Positions 8,603-17,980 of a DNA stretch of 64,000 nt are shown here, piece after piece. The first letter of the stretch is position 1. The number at the start of each line of letters is the position of its first letter. Both the position numbers and the translations under genes were made by a program. Under the pieces are notes generated by a model, which saw only the letters and a program-made list of their open reading frames with translations, did not search any database and had not been told where the DNA came from. Origin of the DNA: Thermocaproicibacter sp002410755 (GTDB taxonomy: Bacteria; Bacillota; Clostridia; Oscillospirales; Acutalibacteraceae); NCBI GenBank assembly GCA_036839715.1, contig DAITDU010000001.1:82142-146141 (forward strand), given 5' to 3'.

Positions 8603-9103
8603 ATGGGGAAAGAAATCAAGACGAATGTCATGCGGATTTTGGAACAGGCGAAAATTCCTTACCGTCCCTGGTACTATGAAAACCGCGACGGGAAAATCGA
8701 CGGTGTTTCCGTAGCGGGGAAGCTGGGTGAAAACCCGGACTGTGTGTTTAAGACGCTTGTAACGCGCGGCTCAGACGGGAACTATTATGTTTTTGTTGTT
8801 CCGGTTGCAATGGAGCTGAACCTTAAGGCCGCAGCAAAAAGTGTTGGCGTCAAAGCAGTAGAAATGATTCATGTGAGTGAGATTAACAGGGTGACTGGTT
8901 ATATCCGCGGCGGGTGCTCCCCGGTCGGCATGAAAAAGCAGTACCGCACGGTCATTGACAGCCGCTGTAAAGCACAGCCAACCGTCTTTGTGAGTGGCGG
9001 GAGAATCGGCACACAGGTTGAGCTTAGCCCCAAGACACTGGCTGATTTCATTGGTGCTTCGGTTGCGGAAATCGCTGAAGAAGTGAATCCTTCCGTCCTC
9101 TAA
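8603..9103 (+). CDS. ybaK: YbaK/EbsC-type Cys-tRNA(Pro)/Cys-tRNA(Cys) deacylase
   Basis: These enzymes hydrolyse mischarged aminoacyl-tRNA, usually Cys-tRNA(Pro), in trans to prolyl-tRNA synthetase. The 166-residue length is typical. Family features are the KTLV segment (VFKTLVTRG), the central Lys-rich helix, and the GYIRGGCSPVGMKKQYRTVID motif. The start at 8603 has GGGGGGAT upstream. An in-frame ATG at 8546 lies inside the Nramp gene and is rejected. The gene is convergent with the flippase gene, and the stop codons overlap by four bases. Its proximity to cysS and its role near cysteine mischarging make sense together. Confidence 0.9.
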   Translation: MGKEIKTNVMRILEQAKIPYRPWYYENRDGKIDGVSVAGKLGENPDCVFKTLVTRGSDGNYYVFVVPVAMELNLKAAAKSVGVKAVEMIHVSEINRVTGYIRGGCSPVGMKKQYRTVIDSRCKAQPTVFVSGGRIGTQVELSPKTLADFIGASVAEIAEEVNPSVL

Positions 9104-10466
9104 AGGCCGAGGGCCTTCAAAATGGAAAGCAGGAGGAAAAAAATGCCGGCGGCGATTGCCGGGTGCAAAACCCAGCCGATTAAATCGATCTGCAGCTTTG
9201 CAGTTTTCAGCAGTTTCCTAACACTGAGCACGCCATTAAAGATTTCGCTTGCGAAGAGGAGTACAAGGTATGCCCGGATGCCATATTGCGGCAGGAGAAA
9301 CGCAATCAGGCCGACGCGCAGGAGCGAGTCAAGCAAATTCACCTTAAGGGAGTACATTTGCTGGTCCAAGCCTTTCAGCAGGTTATCCGCTACATTGTCG
9401 AGGTACATCAGCGGGCCGAGCGGGGCCATAATACGAAGAATAATAGCTGCCTGCGGGCTGCCGAAAAGCACTTCGCCCAATTCCCGTGAAAAAGCAGCGA
9501 AAAATACCGCTGCAAGATAACCGAACATTTGGGTAAAACGAAACGCCGTGTTCGCCGTTCGCCGCACGGAATCCGCGTCGCTTTTTGCTGCGGCCTCTGC
9601 AATATCCGGAATCAGCAGCATGGCCGCCGAGCTGATGAGGGACATTGGAAAGCACAAAATCGGCATGACCATGCCCTGAACAACACCATACTGGGAAAGG
9701 GCGGCGATGCCGTCTGCCCCATTTTCCTGGAGGCCGATGGGGATGAGAATATTTTCCGCACCGGAAAGGCCGCTGCGCAGGAACGAGCCTGTGAGCATCG
9801 GCCCGGAAATATGGATAATCTGCTTCATGCTTCCGCCGGTTTCCGGAAAGCCGTGGTGCTTTGCGTGCAGCAGGAAGGCGGGGATAATATAGAACATGGA
9901 CGCTACTTCGCCGAGCGTGGAACCGAGCATCAGGCTGTCAAGTGGAGGAAGGCTTGAATGGTCGAGCAGGAGAAGCGAGATTGCAATAGTGGCGCCTTCT
10001 TCCCAAAAATCCCCGATAACGGGGACAATGGTATTACGCTGTGCGAAAAACCATCCTTTCAGGCATGCGCAGCATGCAATCAGGGGCAGCCCGAGTGAGA
10101 GAATGCGCAGCGGGCGCACGGCGAGCGGGCTTCGGATTAGATCCTCCGCAAGAAAATCAGCACCAAAATACAAGGCACAAAGGGCGGCGACGCTGAGTNN
10201 NNNNNNNNAAGCCGCAGACAGCGCCTGACACAGGCGCGCGAAGCTTTCCCCTCCGCTGTGAGGCGTGTCATGGCAAGGCCGAACCCGGAAGTGCAGGCCG
10301 TCACGCCAAGGGCAAAAACGGAAAAGACAAGCTGATAGAGCCCCATCCCGCCTGCACCGACACGCCCGGTGATAACAGAGCGGAACCATAGCCCGCAGAA
10401 GCGCAGCAGGATGTCGCCGACGGCAAGAACCGCGGTGTTGACAAGGAATCTGCGCTTTCTGTTCAT
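9100..10466 (-). CDS. SpoVB/MATE-like polysaccharide or lipid flippase (interrupted by an assembly gap)
   Basis: The N-terminus (MNRKRRFLVNTAVLAVGDIL, then VITGRVGAGGMGLYQLVFSVFALGVTACTSGFGLAMTRL) is characteristic of the SpoVB/RfbX branch of the MOP exporter superfamily. Multiple membrane segments follow. A 10-N gap at 10199-10208 breaks the reading frame: the N-terminal part is in one frame and LSVAALCALYFGADF onward is in another. The missing length must be 2 modulo 3, so I treat this as one intact gene across a gap. The ATG at 10466 has AGGG upstream, and a GTG at 10478 is an alternative. Likely role is flipping lipid-linked precursors for spore cortex or surface polysaccharide. Confidence 0.85.
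10199..10208. other. Assembly gap (10 N) within the flippase gene
   Basis: Ten N bases. Flanking frames show the true missing length is 2 modulo 3 (for example 2 or 5 bases), so 10 is a placeholder. Confidence 0.95.
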
Positions 10467-10505
10467 TTTGGCTTTCACCCTGATTTTCTGTGATAGTCAA
10501 ATGTA

Positions 10506-10535
10506 TTCGCAGAAAACCCGGAATAAATCTATAAT
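10506..10535 (+). promoter_or_regulatory. Possible promoter of prmA
   Basis: TTCGCA (10506-10511) and TATAAT (10530-10535) are spaced 18 bases apart in the divergent region between the flippase gene and prmA. The -10 is consensus and the -35 is four of six. Confidence 0.45.
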
Positions 10536-10671
10536 TTCACGCGTGACTGTTTTAGGATGGGCAGGAAACCTTTGGGGAAACGGGAACATTTTGCGGAAGG
10601 CACCGCATTTTAAAGTCCGGCAGGAATTTTCCGGCCGCGGCTGTGCCAAATGAAAAAAAGGAGACAGGCAA

Positions 10672-11601
10672 ATGGACTGGACGGAAGTTAAAATCACGGT
10701 GGATGCAAAAAATGCAGACCTTGCGTCTGCGATTGCCAATATGACGGTCCCATGGGGAATCTATATTGAAGATTATTCCCACCTGAATCAAGAAGTTGAG
10801 GCAGTTGCTCATGTTGACCTTATTGATGATAAACTTATGAAAAAAGACCGCTCAAAGGCGGTCATCCATGTTTATGTCAGCCCGAAAGACAATCCTGCCG
10901 AGGCGGTTTCATTTCTCACAGAACGGTATGCCGCAGCGGGAATCCGGAATACAATTAAAACGGACATTTGCAGGCAGGAGGACTGGATTAACAACTGGAA
11001 AAAATATTTTCATCCGCTTAAAGTTGGGGAAAAACTCCTGATTTGCCCAGACTGGGAACAGGCAAAAGACTCAGAGGGGCGCATCGTACTCGACCTTGAG
11101 CCGGGGATTGCATTTGGCACAGGGAAGCATGAAACCACGCGTTTATGCCTTGAGATGCTGGAGAAATCCGTAAAACCCAGCTGCACTATGCTGGATGTAG
11201 GCTGCGGCAGCGGTATCCTCAGTATTGCGGGCCTGCTGCTCGGCGCAAAAAGCGCCGTCGGTGTCGATATTGATCCGCTTGCCGTAAAGACTGCTGGCCA
11301 GAATGCGGTACGGAACCATGTTGCAGACCGTTTTACGGGTATCTGCGGCAGCCTGACCGACAAAGTGGATGGAAAATTTGAATTTGTCATGGCGAATATC
11401 GTCGCAGACGCCGTCATTGAGCTGTCAAAGCATCTGGAACAGCACCTTACGCCGGATGCCGTCTGTATTTTCAGCGGTATTATCGAGGAGCGCGAACGGG
11501 ATGTGCGGAGCGCACTCGCCGGGAAATTCCGCATCCTTTCCCGCCGTGCGGAAAAAGGATGGGTTGCGCTTTCTGCAACTCTTCAGGAATCCTCCCGGTA
11601 G
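10672..11601 (+). CDS. prmA: Ribosomal protein L11 methyltransferase
   Basis: PrmA trimethylates several amino groups of ribosomal protein L11. The 309 residues comprise an N-terminal L11-recognition domain and a C-terminal SAM-dependent methyltransferase. The core shows GIAFGTGKHETTRLCLEML and LDVGCGSGILSIAG near residues 145-180, and MANIVADAVIEL where PrmA carries its catalytic N/D region. AAAGGAGACAGGCAA precedes the ATG. The 3' end overlaps the convergent pheA by 19 bases. Confidence 0.95.
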   Translation: MDWTEVKITVDAKNADLASAIANMTVPWGIYIEDYSHLNQEVEAVAHVDLIDDKLMKKDRSKAVIHVYVSPKDNPAEAVSFLTERYAAAGIRNTIKTDICRQEDWINNWKKYFHPLKVGEKLLICPDWEQAKDSEGRIVLDLEPGIAFGTGKHETTRLCLEMLEKSVKPSCTMLDVGCGSGILSIAGLLLGAKSAVGVDIDPLAVKTAGQNAVRNHVADRFTGICGSLTDKVDGKFEFVMANIVADAVIELSKHLEQHLTPDAVCIFSGIIEERERDVRSALAGKFRILSRRAEKGWVALSATLQESSR

Positions 11602-12695
11602 TTCCCTAGAAAGGTAAAGCGCGGCAGTTCGTCGGACAGGGCGCAGAGCAGGTCAAATGTTTTTGCGTCGTACACGTTCCCGGAGAAATCGAGGTAAAAA
11701 TCGTACTCAAAGTTCCTACCGGGAATTGGACGCGACTCAATCTTCGTCAGGTTGAGCCCTGCTGCGGCGAAGCGGGCAAGCGCCCCATAAAGCGTGCCGG
11801 TGCGGTGGGGCAGGGCAAAGCAGACGCTGATTTTGTCCGCGTCCTGCGGAAGATACAATTTTTTCCCGATTGCAATGAACCGCGTGCGGTTTCCGCTTAC
11901 GTTCTGGATATCCTGTGCAAGGATGGAAAGGCCGTGTTCTTTTGCCGCGCAGGTGGAACAGACTGCCCCCACGCCGGGATGTTCCGCAAGATGCGCCGCT
12001 TCCGTCGTACTGGAGCATGCCTTTGTTTCCCACCCGCTGCGGGAAAGGAATCCCGAACATTGCCGCAGGGCCTGCGGGTGGGAATAGACCATGCGGATTT
12101 GCTCTGTCCCGGATTCCGCCGAAGCAAGGCAGTGGCGGATGGGAAGACTCAATGCACCAAGAATGGAGAAGCGGTATTTTAAAATCAGATCATACACCTC
12201 AGCCACACTGCCTGCCGAGGAATTTTCCACCGGCAGTACACCGAGGTCTGCGCTCCCATTTTCTACTGCTGCAAAGATTGCTGGAAAATCGGGGAAGAAA
12301 AGAGGCTTTGCACCTGGATAAAGTTGTTGCATGGCTTCATGGGAAAAAGACCCTTTTTCTCCGAGACATCCGACAACGCCCGCCTTGGGTGCCTCACGCG
12401 AAGCGCCTTCCACAGTCTTGCGCAGCAGCCCGCCGCTGCCGAGCAGACGGTGCTGCACCGCCCGGCTCATTGCCATCATATTGGCGTACAGGATACGCGC
12501 TTCACCGCCGTATATCCCGGCTTTAGCGGAAATCCGGTTGAGAATCTGCCGTTCCCGCCCTTCGTTCAGAACTGGCAGGCCTTTTGCTTTTTTAACGGCG
12601 GCAACTTTTTCAGCACATTTCATACGCTGCAAAAAGAGCGGAAGAAGTTGGGAGTCGATTCCATCAATTTCCCTGCGGATATCCTCAAGCGTCAT
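11583..12695 (-). CDS. pheA: Bifunctional chorismate mutase/prephenate dehydratase
   Basis: This converts chorismate to prephenate and then phenylpyruvate, the phenylalanine branch. The 370 residues show an N-terminal AroQ chorismate mutase (MTLEDIRREIDGIDSQLLPL, residues 1-85), a prephenate dehydratase domain from about 105 (GSFSHEAM, then the NSSAGSV segment), and a C-terminal ACT domain from about 290. The ACT domain contains the ESRP phenylalanine-binding motif (LTKIESRPIPGRNFEYDFYL), so feedback inhibition by phenylalanine is expected. Its start overlaps the aroC stop by four bases. It is the last gene of the aromatic operon. Confidence 0.95.
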   Translation of the reverse strand: MTLEDIRREIDGIDSQLLPLFLQRMKCAEKVAAVKKAKGLPVLNEGRERQILNRISAKAGIYGGEARILYANMMAMSRAVQHRLLGSGGLLRKTVEGASREAPKAGVVGCLGEKGSFSHEAMQQLYPGAKPLFFPDFPAIFAAVENGSADLGVLPVENSSAGSVAEVYDLILKYRFSILGALSLPIRHCLASAESGTEQIRMVYSHPQALRQCSGFLSRSGWETKACSSTTEAAHLAEHPGVGAVCSTCAAKEHGLSILAQDIQNVSGNRTRFIAIGKKLYLPQDADKISVCFALPHRTGTLYGALARFAAAGLNLTKIESRPIPGRNFEYDFYLDFSGNVYDAKTFDLLCALSDELPRFTFLGNYREDS

Positions 12696-13789
12696 GTTCT
12701 TTCTCCTCCAATAAGATGATAAGTAAGCATCAGGTCAAGCAGGCAAACTGCGGCAGCCGATTCCACAGCCGCCACTGCACGCGGTACAATGCAGGGATCG
12801 TGGCGGCCATGAACGGCAAGCTTTGTATTTTTCCGTTCTGCCAGATCTACGCTGTCCTGCTCCTTTGCAATGGAAGGAGTGGGCTTAAACACCGTGCGGA
12901 ATATAAGAGGCATCCCTGTTGTAATTCCTCCGAGAATCCCTCCGGCATTGTTAGTGCGCGTTTTCACGGTTCCACCGTCGAAATAATAGGAATCGTTATT
13001 TTCACTGCCAAAAAGGTCTGCCGCACCGAAACCTGCGCCAAATTCCACACCCTTGCATGCCGGAATGGCAAAGAGCAGCGGTGAGAGCAGCGACTCGACG
13101 CCTTCCGTAAGCGGGCCGCCTGCGCCGGCGGGAAGTCCCGTTGCTGCGCATTCTACAATTCCGCCGACACTGTTGAGCGACTGGCGTGCGGACTCGATTT
13201 CCGCGCGCATGGCTGTTTCTGCTTCAGGGCTTACGGTCGGGAAACAGCAGGTGGAAAGCCTGTCAAGAAGGCCGTCCGAGACTGTCACCGGGTTAAATGG
13301 CGTATCGCGGACACCGTGTATGGTAAGGACATGCGCCCCAATGGAAATGCCGCGCCGTTTCAGAATCTGCCGGCAGACGGCACCGGAAAACACGAGCGGC
13401 GCCGTCATCCTTCCGGAGAACCGGCCGCCGCCGCGCATATCGTTAAAGCCGTGGTAGCGGAGGAGCGCCGGGTAATCCGCATGGCCCGGCCGTGGGATAT
13501 TCCTCAGCTCCGCATAGTCGGAAGAATGGATGTCCGTATTTGCAATCACGGCGCAGAGCGGTGCACCCGTTGTCTTCCTGTTTAAAATGCCGCTGAGGAT
13601 TTCCGGCCTGTCGTTTTCTTTCCGCGGCGTGGAGGAAAGGTCCTTTCCCGGCGCACGCCGTGCCATCTGTTCCAGGATTCCGTCCATATTGACCGTCTCG
13701 CCCGCGGGAAGGCCTTCCAGCACCGCACCGATTGCAGCCCCGTGGCTTTCTCCAAAAATCGTCAGCTTCAGCGTATTACCCCAGCTCAT
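12692..13789 (-). CDS. aroC: Chorismate synthase
   Basis: AroC converts EPSP to chorismate using reduced flavin. The 365 residues begin MSWGNTLKLTIFGESHG, the family hallmark, and contain RPGHADY, the GGGRFSGR-type motif and the C-terminal GRHDPCIVPRAV signature. The longer in-frame start at 13897 is rejected because those extra codons are the out-of-frame end of aroA. GGGAGG precedes the ATG at 13789. The start overlaps aroA by 14 bases and the end overlaps pheA by four. Confidence 0.96.
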   Translation of the reverse strand: MSWGNTLKLTIFGESHGAAIGAVLEGLPAGETVNMDGILEQMARRAPGKDLSSTPRKENDRPEILSGILNRKTTGAPLCAVIANTDIHSSDYAELRNIPRPGHADYPALLRYHGFNDMRGGGRFSGRMTAPLVFSGAVCRQILKRRGISIGAHVLTIHGVRDTPFNPVTVSDGLLDRLSTCCFPTVSPEAETAMRAEIESARQSLNSVGGIVECAATGLPAGAGGPLTEGVESLLSPLLFAIPACKGVEFGAGFGAADLFGSENNDSYYFDGGTVKTRTNNAGGILGGITTGMPLIFRTVFKPTPSIAKEQDSVDLAERKNTKLAVHGRHDPCIVPRAVAAVESAAAVCLLDLMLTYHLIGGERT

Positions 13790-15016
13790 ATGCTTTCCCT
13801 CCCAGCCGGTTATAGTCCCTGAAAAAATCCGGGTAGCTCTTCCGGACACTTTCAGCGTCCGTGAGGACTGTCCCGCTTTCTGCGCGCAGCGCAGCAACGG
13901 AAAGCGCCATTACNNNNNNNNNNGGTGGTCGTTTCTCCCTTCCGCCTGTCCGCCGCGCAGACGTTCCACACCGTGAATCACAAGCCCTTCCGGCTCTTCG
14001 CGGACCTTGCCGCCGAGAGCGAGAAGCCCGTCGGAGAGTGCCGAAAGCCGGTCGCTTTCCTTAAGGCGTAGGCGGCCGGCGTGGGAAATGACGGTTTCCC
14101 GCCCCGGAAGAAGCGCCGCAGTAGCCGCAAGGGCCGGAACAAGGTCCGGAATCTGTTCTGCGTTGATTTCCGGGACGGCATCCGGAAGCGGGCCGGGTCC
14201 TACCGAAAGGGTTCTGCCCTGCCACGAAATTTCCGCCCCGAAGCTGCGGAAGAGCTCTTCCGCAGCCCGGTCTCCCTGACAGGAATCAGAATTAAGATTA
14301 AGTAGCTCAAGATGCCCGCCGAGCGTCCCTGCCGCAAGAAAAAATGCCGCCTGAGACCAGTCCCGCTCAATCTGAAAGCTGGGGTTTGGGCGGTATTTCT
14401 GGTTTCCGCGAATCAGCCACCCGGTTCCCGTCTGTTCCGCTGAAACGCCAAATGCCCGCATGACGCGCAGCGTCAGGGCAACATAGGGAGCCGAGCCGAG
14501 CGGTGAAGTCAGAAGAATCTCACTGTTGCCCGGAAGGAGCGGAAGCGAAAGCAGGAGGCCGGTGACAAATTGGGAACTAACATTGCCGGGCAGGCGGAAT
14601 TTTCCGGACAGCAGTCTGCCTTCCACGCGGAGCGAAAGGTTCCCTGTCCCCCGCGAAAAGCGGACACCGTGCTCTGGGAGACAATTAAAATAAACGCTGA
14701 GCGGACGCTCCGAGAGCCTCCCCTGCCCAATGAATACGGCGGGGACTCCGAGCGCCGCGGCGAGCGGAATCAGGAAGCGCAGAGTGGAGCCGGATTCCCG
14801 GCAGTTTACTGTTACAGGTTCCCCGCGGGAAGAAAGCAGGGATTTCAGAGAATCCTGCGTCGCAAGAATGTCGTCGCTGAGCGGTTCGCCGTGCGGCAAA
14901 ATTTTTTTCTGGCCGGCAAGCGCTGAACAGATTAAAGCACGGTGCGTTTCGCTTTTAGAAAGGGGAACGGAAACCCTTCCCGAAAGGCAGGCGGGGAGGA
15001 GCCGCACACAACTCAT
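13776..15016 (-). CDS. aroA: 3-phosphoshikimate 1-carboxyvinyltransferase (EPSP synthase), split by a gap
   Basis: AroA joins shikimate-3-phosphate and phosphoenolpyruvate. The N-terminus has the KSETHRALICSALAG motif and NCRESGSTLRFLIPLAA. Before the 10-N gap at 13914-13923 the protein reads EGRNDH. After it, in another frame, comes MALSVAALRAESG and then SVRKSYPDFFRDYNRLGG to TAA at 13778-13776. EPSP synthases have DHR plus a hydrophobic residue here, so the true gap is probably five bases, restoring one frame. The gene is thus likely intact. It overlaps aroB by four bases and aroC by 14. Confidence 0.93.
13914..13923. other. Assembly gap (10 N) within aroA
   Basis: Ten N bases lie between the codons for NDH and for VMALSV. 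Conservation of DHR-hydrophobic at this point and the frame offset both fit five missing bases. Confidence 0.95.
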
Positions 15017-16071
15017 CTCAGAACCTCCGTCAATTCCAGCAGACGTTTCCGGTCGGCGGGGTAGAGAAAGCTCTCGCCGATCCTTTTAAGCATCACGAGA
15101 TGGATGACATTGCCACGGACTTTTTTGTCCAGCATGGCGGTTTCAATGATGCTGTTGATGTCTGCGCGGTCGTCCACCGGAAGACCGTATTTTTTGAGCG
15201 CGCTGGAAATTTTATTCGCTGTTCCCGGTTCCGTCAGACCGGCTGCTTCTCCGCACTTTGCCATCATCACCATGCCAATGCCGACGGCTTCCCCGTGGGA
15301 AAGCCCGCGGTAACCATACAGCTTTTCAAGTGCGTGGCCAAACGTATGGCCAAAGTTGAGCTTCATGCGTTCGCCGTTGTCAAACTCATCCTGCTCTACA
15401 GCGGCTCGCTTAATCTTGAGATTCTCCAGAAGAAAGCGCTCCAGCTCATTCCGCACGTCTGTGCTACAGATAAAATCAAACAGCGGGCGGCTTTTAATAC
15501 ATGCGTGCTTGATGGCTTCCCCCATGCCGTCTGCAAAGAAATGAGGCGACAGCGTTGAAAGCGTATCCGGATCAATTAAGACGAGCGAAGGCTGATGAAA
15601 TGCGCCGACAAGATTTTTTCCCTCGGCAGTATCCACCCCCGTTTTTCCGCCGATGGAGGAATCGATCTGCGCAAGGAGCGAGGTTGGTATCTGGATAAAG
15701 CGGATTCCGCGCAGCCACGTCGCGGCGGCGAAGCCGGCCATATCTCCTGTTACGCCGCCGCCGAGCGCCACGGCAAAGTCACTGCGTGTCAGGCCCTGCC
15801 CTGCAAATGCGGAATACATGGTTTCGATTGTAGAAAGACGTTTATGCCCTTCGCCGGCCGGAAAAACAAAAAGTGAAGCGGCAAAGCCGGCCTCTTTGAG
15901 CGAAGAAAGGACCTTCTGTGCGTAAAGCGGGGCGACGTTTGAATCTGAGACGATAACGGCGCGTGAGCCGGGATGGAAAATATCCGCACAGGCTTTTCCG
16001 GCCAGACTGATGCAGCCGCGGCTGATTCGGATTTGATAAGGGGAAGAGGTATGTACAGTTAAAGTTGTCAT
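15013..16071 (-). CDS. aroB: 3-dehydroquinate synthase
   Basis: AroB cyclises DAHP to 3-dehydroquinate with NAD and a divalent metal. The 352 residues contain the NAD-binding and phosphate-loop core GEGHKRLSTIETM, ALGGGVTGDMAGFAAATWLRG and the metal histidines in NFGHTFGHALEKL. Length is standard. Start and stop overlap the neighbouring tyrA and aroA genes by four bases each, so the operon is tightly coupled. Confidence 0.96.
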   Translation of the reverse strand: MTTLTVHTSSPYQIRISRGCISLAGKACADIFHPGSRAVIVSDSNVAPLYAQKVLSSLKEAGFAASLFVFPAGEGHKRLSTIETMYSAFAGQGLTRSDFAVALGGGVTGDMAGFAAATWLRGIRFIQIPTSLLAQIDSSIGGKTGVDTAEGKNLVGAFHQPSLVLIDPDTLSTLSPHFFADGMGEAIKHACIKSRPLFDFICSTDVRNELERFLLENLKIKRAAVEQDEFDNGERMKLNFGHTFGHALEKLYGYRGLSHGEAVGIGMVMMAKCGEAAGLTEPGTANKISSALKKYGLPVDDRADINSIIETAMLDKKVRGNVIHLVMLKRIGESFLYPADRKRLLELTEVLR

Positions 16072-16904
16072 TCTCCCAGTGCCTCCTTAATAAGTCTGCC
16101 TTTGCGGAGCAGGCTGCTTAGAGCTTCTGCATTGCCTGAGGCAATCGCATCGCGGATTTCCGTAATATGCCCGGTAAGCGTGTCCAGCTCTTTTACCAGC
16201 GCGGAGCGGTTTTCGAGGAACAGTTCCGTCCACATGGTTTCGTTGATGGTTGCGACGCGCGAGACGTCGCGGTAGCTTCCGGCAGAGAAACCGCGGTGCT
16301 TCGGGCACTGCGGACTCTGAACGTAGGCGCAGGCGAGGACGTGCGGAAGCTGGCTTGTAAATGCAATGATGCGGTCGTGCTCTTCGGGCGTTGTTTCCAC
16401 CGTGCCGGAAAAGCCGAGCTTCAGTGCGACGGCTTCCAGGCGCTCCACGTCCCTGTGCGGTGCGCCGCATGGCACGAGAATATAGCTTGCCCCGCGGAAG
16501 AGAGTGCCGTCGCTTTGGTCAAATCCGTTTTTTTCCTTCCCTGCCATTGGATGGCCTCCGACAAAGACGAAGCCGCTTTCTTTTGCAAGAGCAGTCATGC
16601 GCGGGCAAAGCCAGGACTTGATGCCGCAGGTGTCTGTTACAAGGCACCCGGGGCGGATTGCTTTCCGGTGTTCCCGCGTAAAATCCACGTCGGCCTGCGG
16701 GTAAAGGCACAGGTACAGGATATCCGCCAGGCGGATGTCCTCTTCCGAGCCAGCCCGGTCGATGGCGCCGGTTTCAAGTGCCTTGCGCAGCACGGCCCCG
16801 TCACGGTCAATGCCGGTGACGGTAAACCCGCCGCAGGCCCGGAACGCTTTTGCAAGCGATCCGCCAATTAGCCCAAGCCCTACAATCACGATATTCTGAT
16901 CCAT
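16068..16904 (-). CDS. tyrA: Prephenate dehydrogenase
   Basis: TyrA oxidises prephenate to 4-hydroxyphenylpyruvate on the tyrosine branch. The 278 residues start with the NAD-binding motif IVGLGLIGGSLAKAF. The family segment GGHPMAGKEKNGFDQSDGTLF lies near residue 125. No C-terminal ACT domain is visible, so tyrosine feedback by that route is not expected. I chose the ATG at 16904 (MDQNIVIVG) because GAGGAA is well spaced. An in-frame GTG at 16919 is a weaker alternative. Confidence 0.93.
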   Translation of the reverse strand: MDQNIVIVGLGLIGGSLAKAFRACGGFTVTGIDRDGAVLRKALETGAIDRAGSEEDIRLADILYLCLYPQADVDFTREHRKAIRPGCLVTDTCGIKSWLCPRMTALAKESGFVFVGGHPMAGKEKNGFDQSDGTLFRGASYILVPCGAPHRDVERLEAVALKLGFSGTVETTPEEHDRIIAFTSQLPHVLACAYVQSPQCPKHRGFSAGSYRDVSRVATINETMWTELFLENRSALVKELDTLTGHITEIRDAIASGNAEALSSLLRKGRLIKEALGE

Positions 16905-16951
16905 CCTGCAATTCCTCACTTTTATGGTTTATAATGTCAAAAAAGAAAAGG

Positions 16952-17977
16952 CTAGTCCAACGTTTTTCCGAAAACTTTGGCGAGAGCTTTTACATGGGAA
17001 GCAACATGGTCGAACTGGTCGGGCGTCAGCGACTGTGCGCCGTCTGAAAGCGCATGTTTGGGATCGTTATGGACTTCAATAATCAGCCCATCCGCACCGG
17101 CGGCAACAGCAGCAAGCGCCAACGGCTCAACAAGCCAGGAAATCCCTGAAGCGTGACTTGGGTCTACAATGACAGGCAGATGAGAAAGCCGCTTGAGGAC
17201 AGGGACAGCGGAAATATCCAGGGTATTGCGCGTATAGGTCTCAAAGGTACGGATGCCGCGCTCGCAGAGGATAACCTGATTATTGCCGCCAGCCATGATG
17301 TATTCGGCACTCATAAGCAGTTCCTCCATGGTATTGGAAAGGCCGCGTTTCAGCAGGACCGGCTTGTCAGTTTTGCCCAGCTCCTTTAAAAGGTCAAAAT
17401 TCTGCATGTTGCGTGCACCAACCTGGAAAATATCAACGCCTTTTTGCAGAAAAAGGTCAATATAACGTGCACTCATAATTTCCGTTACAATGGGCAGGCC
17501 GGTTTCCTTTTTTGCCTCGGCAAGCAGGTCAAGTCCCTCGGCCTTCAGCCCCTGAAAGGAATAGGGCGACGTGCGGGGCTTGAATGCACCGCCGCGCAGG
17601 AACTGCGCCCCGGCTGCCTTAACCCGGCGCGCTACTTCGGTAATCTGGCCCCGGGACTCCACGCTGCACGGACCTGCAATCAATGCAATCCCGCCTCCGC
17701 CGATTTTCTGACCGCCCGGCAGCGTGATGACGGTGTCGTCCGGGTGAAACTTACGGTTGGACTTTTTGTAAGGCTCCTGAACGCGCTTGACACTTTCAAC
17801 GCAGTCCTGTGCGCCGATGGAGTCAATATCAATGGAAGAGGTATCACCAATCAGGCCGAGCACGGTACTCTGAGCCCCAAACCAAATGTTGACCTGAATG
17901 TTATACTCTTTTTCAAGAGATGATGCGAGATCCTTTGCCTGCTCCGGCGGGCAATCATGTTTCATTATGATAATCAA
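16952..17977 (-). CDS. aroF: 3-deoxy-7-phosphoheptulonate synthase, type I-beta with N-terminal regulatory domain
   Basis: This enzyme condenses phosphoenolpyruvate and erythrose-4-phosphate, the entry step to the shikimate pathway. An N-terminal ferredoxin-like domain of about 70 residues (MIIIMKHDCPPEQAKDLA) precedes the TIM barrel, as in Thermotoga-type enzymes. The barrel has IAGPCSVES, GAFKPRTSPYSFQG and the ILCERGIRTFE and VDPSHASG motifs. The start is TTG at 17977 with GGAGG eight bases upstream. Family members begin MIIVMK, so the unusual start is well supported. It follows the aroE-aroK fusion by four bases. Confidence 0.95.
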   Translation of the reverse strand: MIIIMKHDCPPEQAKDLASSLEKEYNIQVNIWFGAQSTVLGLIGDTSSIDIDSIGAQDCVESVKRVQEPYKKSNRKFHPDDTVITLPGGQKIGGGGIALIAGPCSVESRGQITEVARRVKAAGAQFLRGGAFKPRTSPYSFQGLKAEGLDLLAEAKKETGLPIVTEIMSARYIDLFLQKGVDIFQVGARNMQNFDLLKELGKTDKPVLLKRGLSNTMEELLMSAEYIMAGGNNQVILCERGIRTFETYTRNTLDISAVPVLKRLSHLPVIVDPSHASGISWLVEPLALAAVAAGADGLIIEVHNDPKHALSDGAQSLTPDQFDHVASHVKALAKVFGKTLD

Positions 17978-17980
17978 ATT

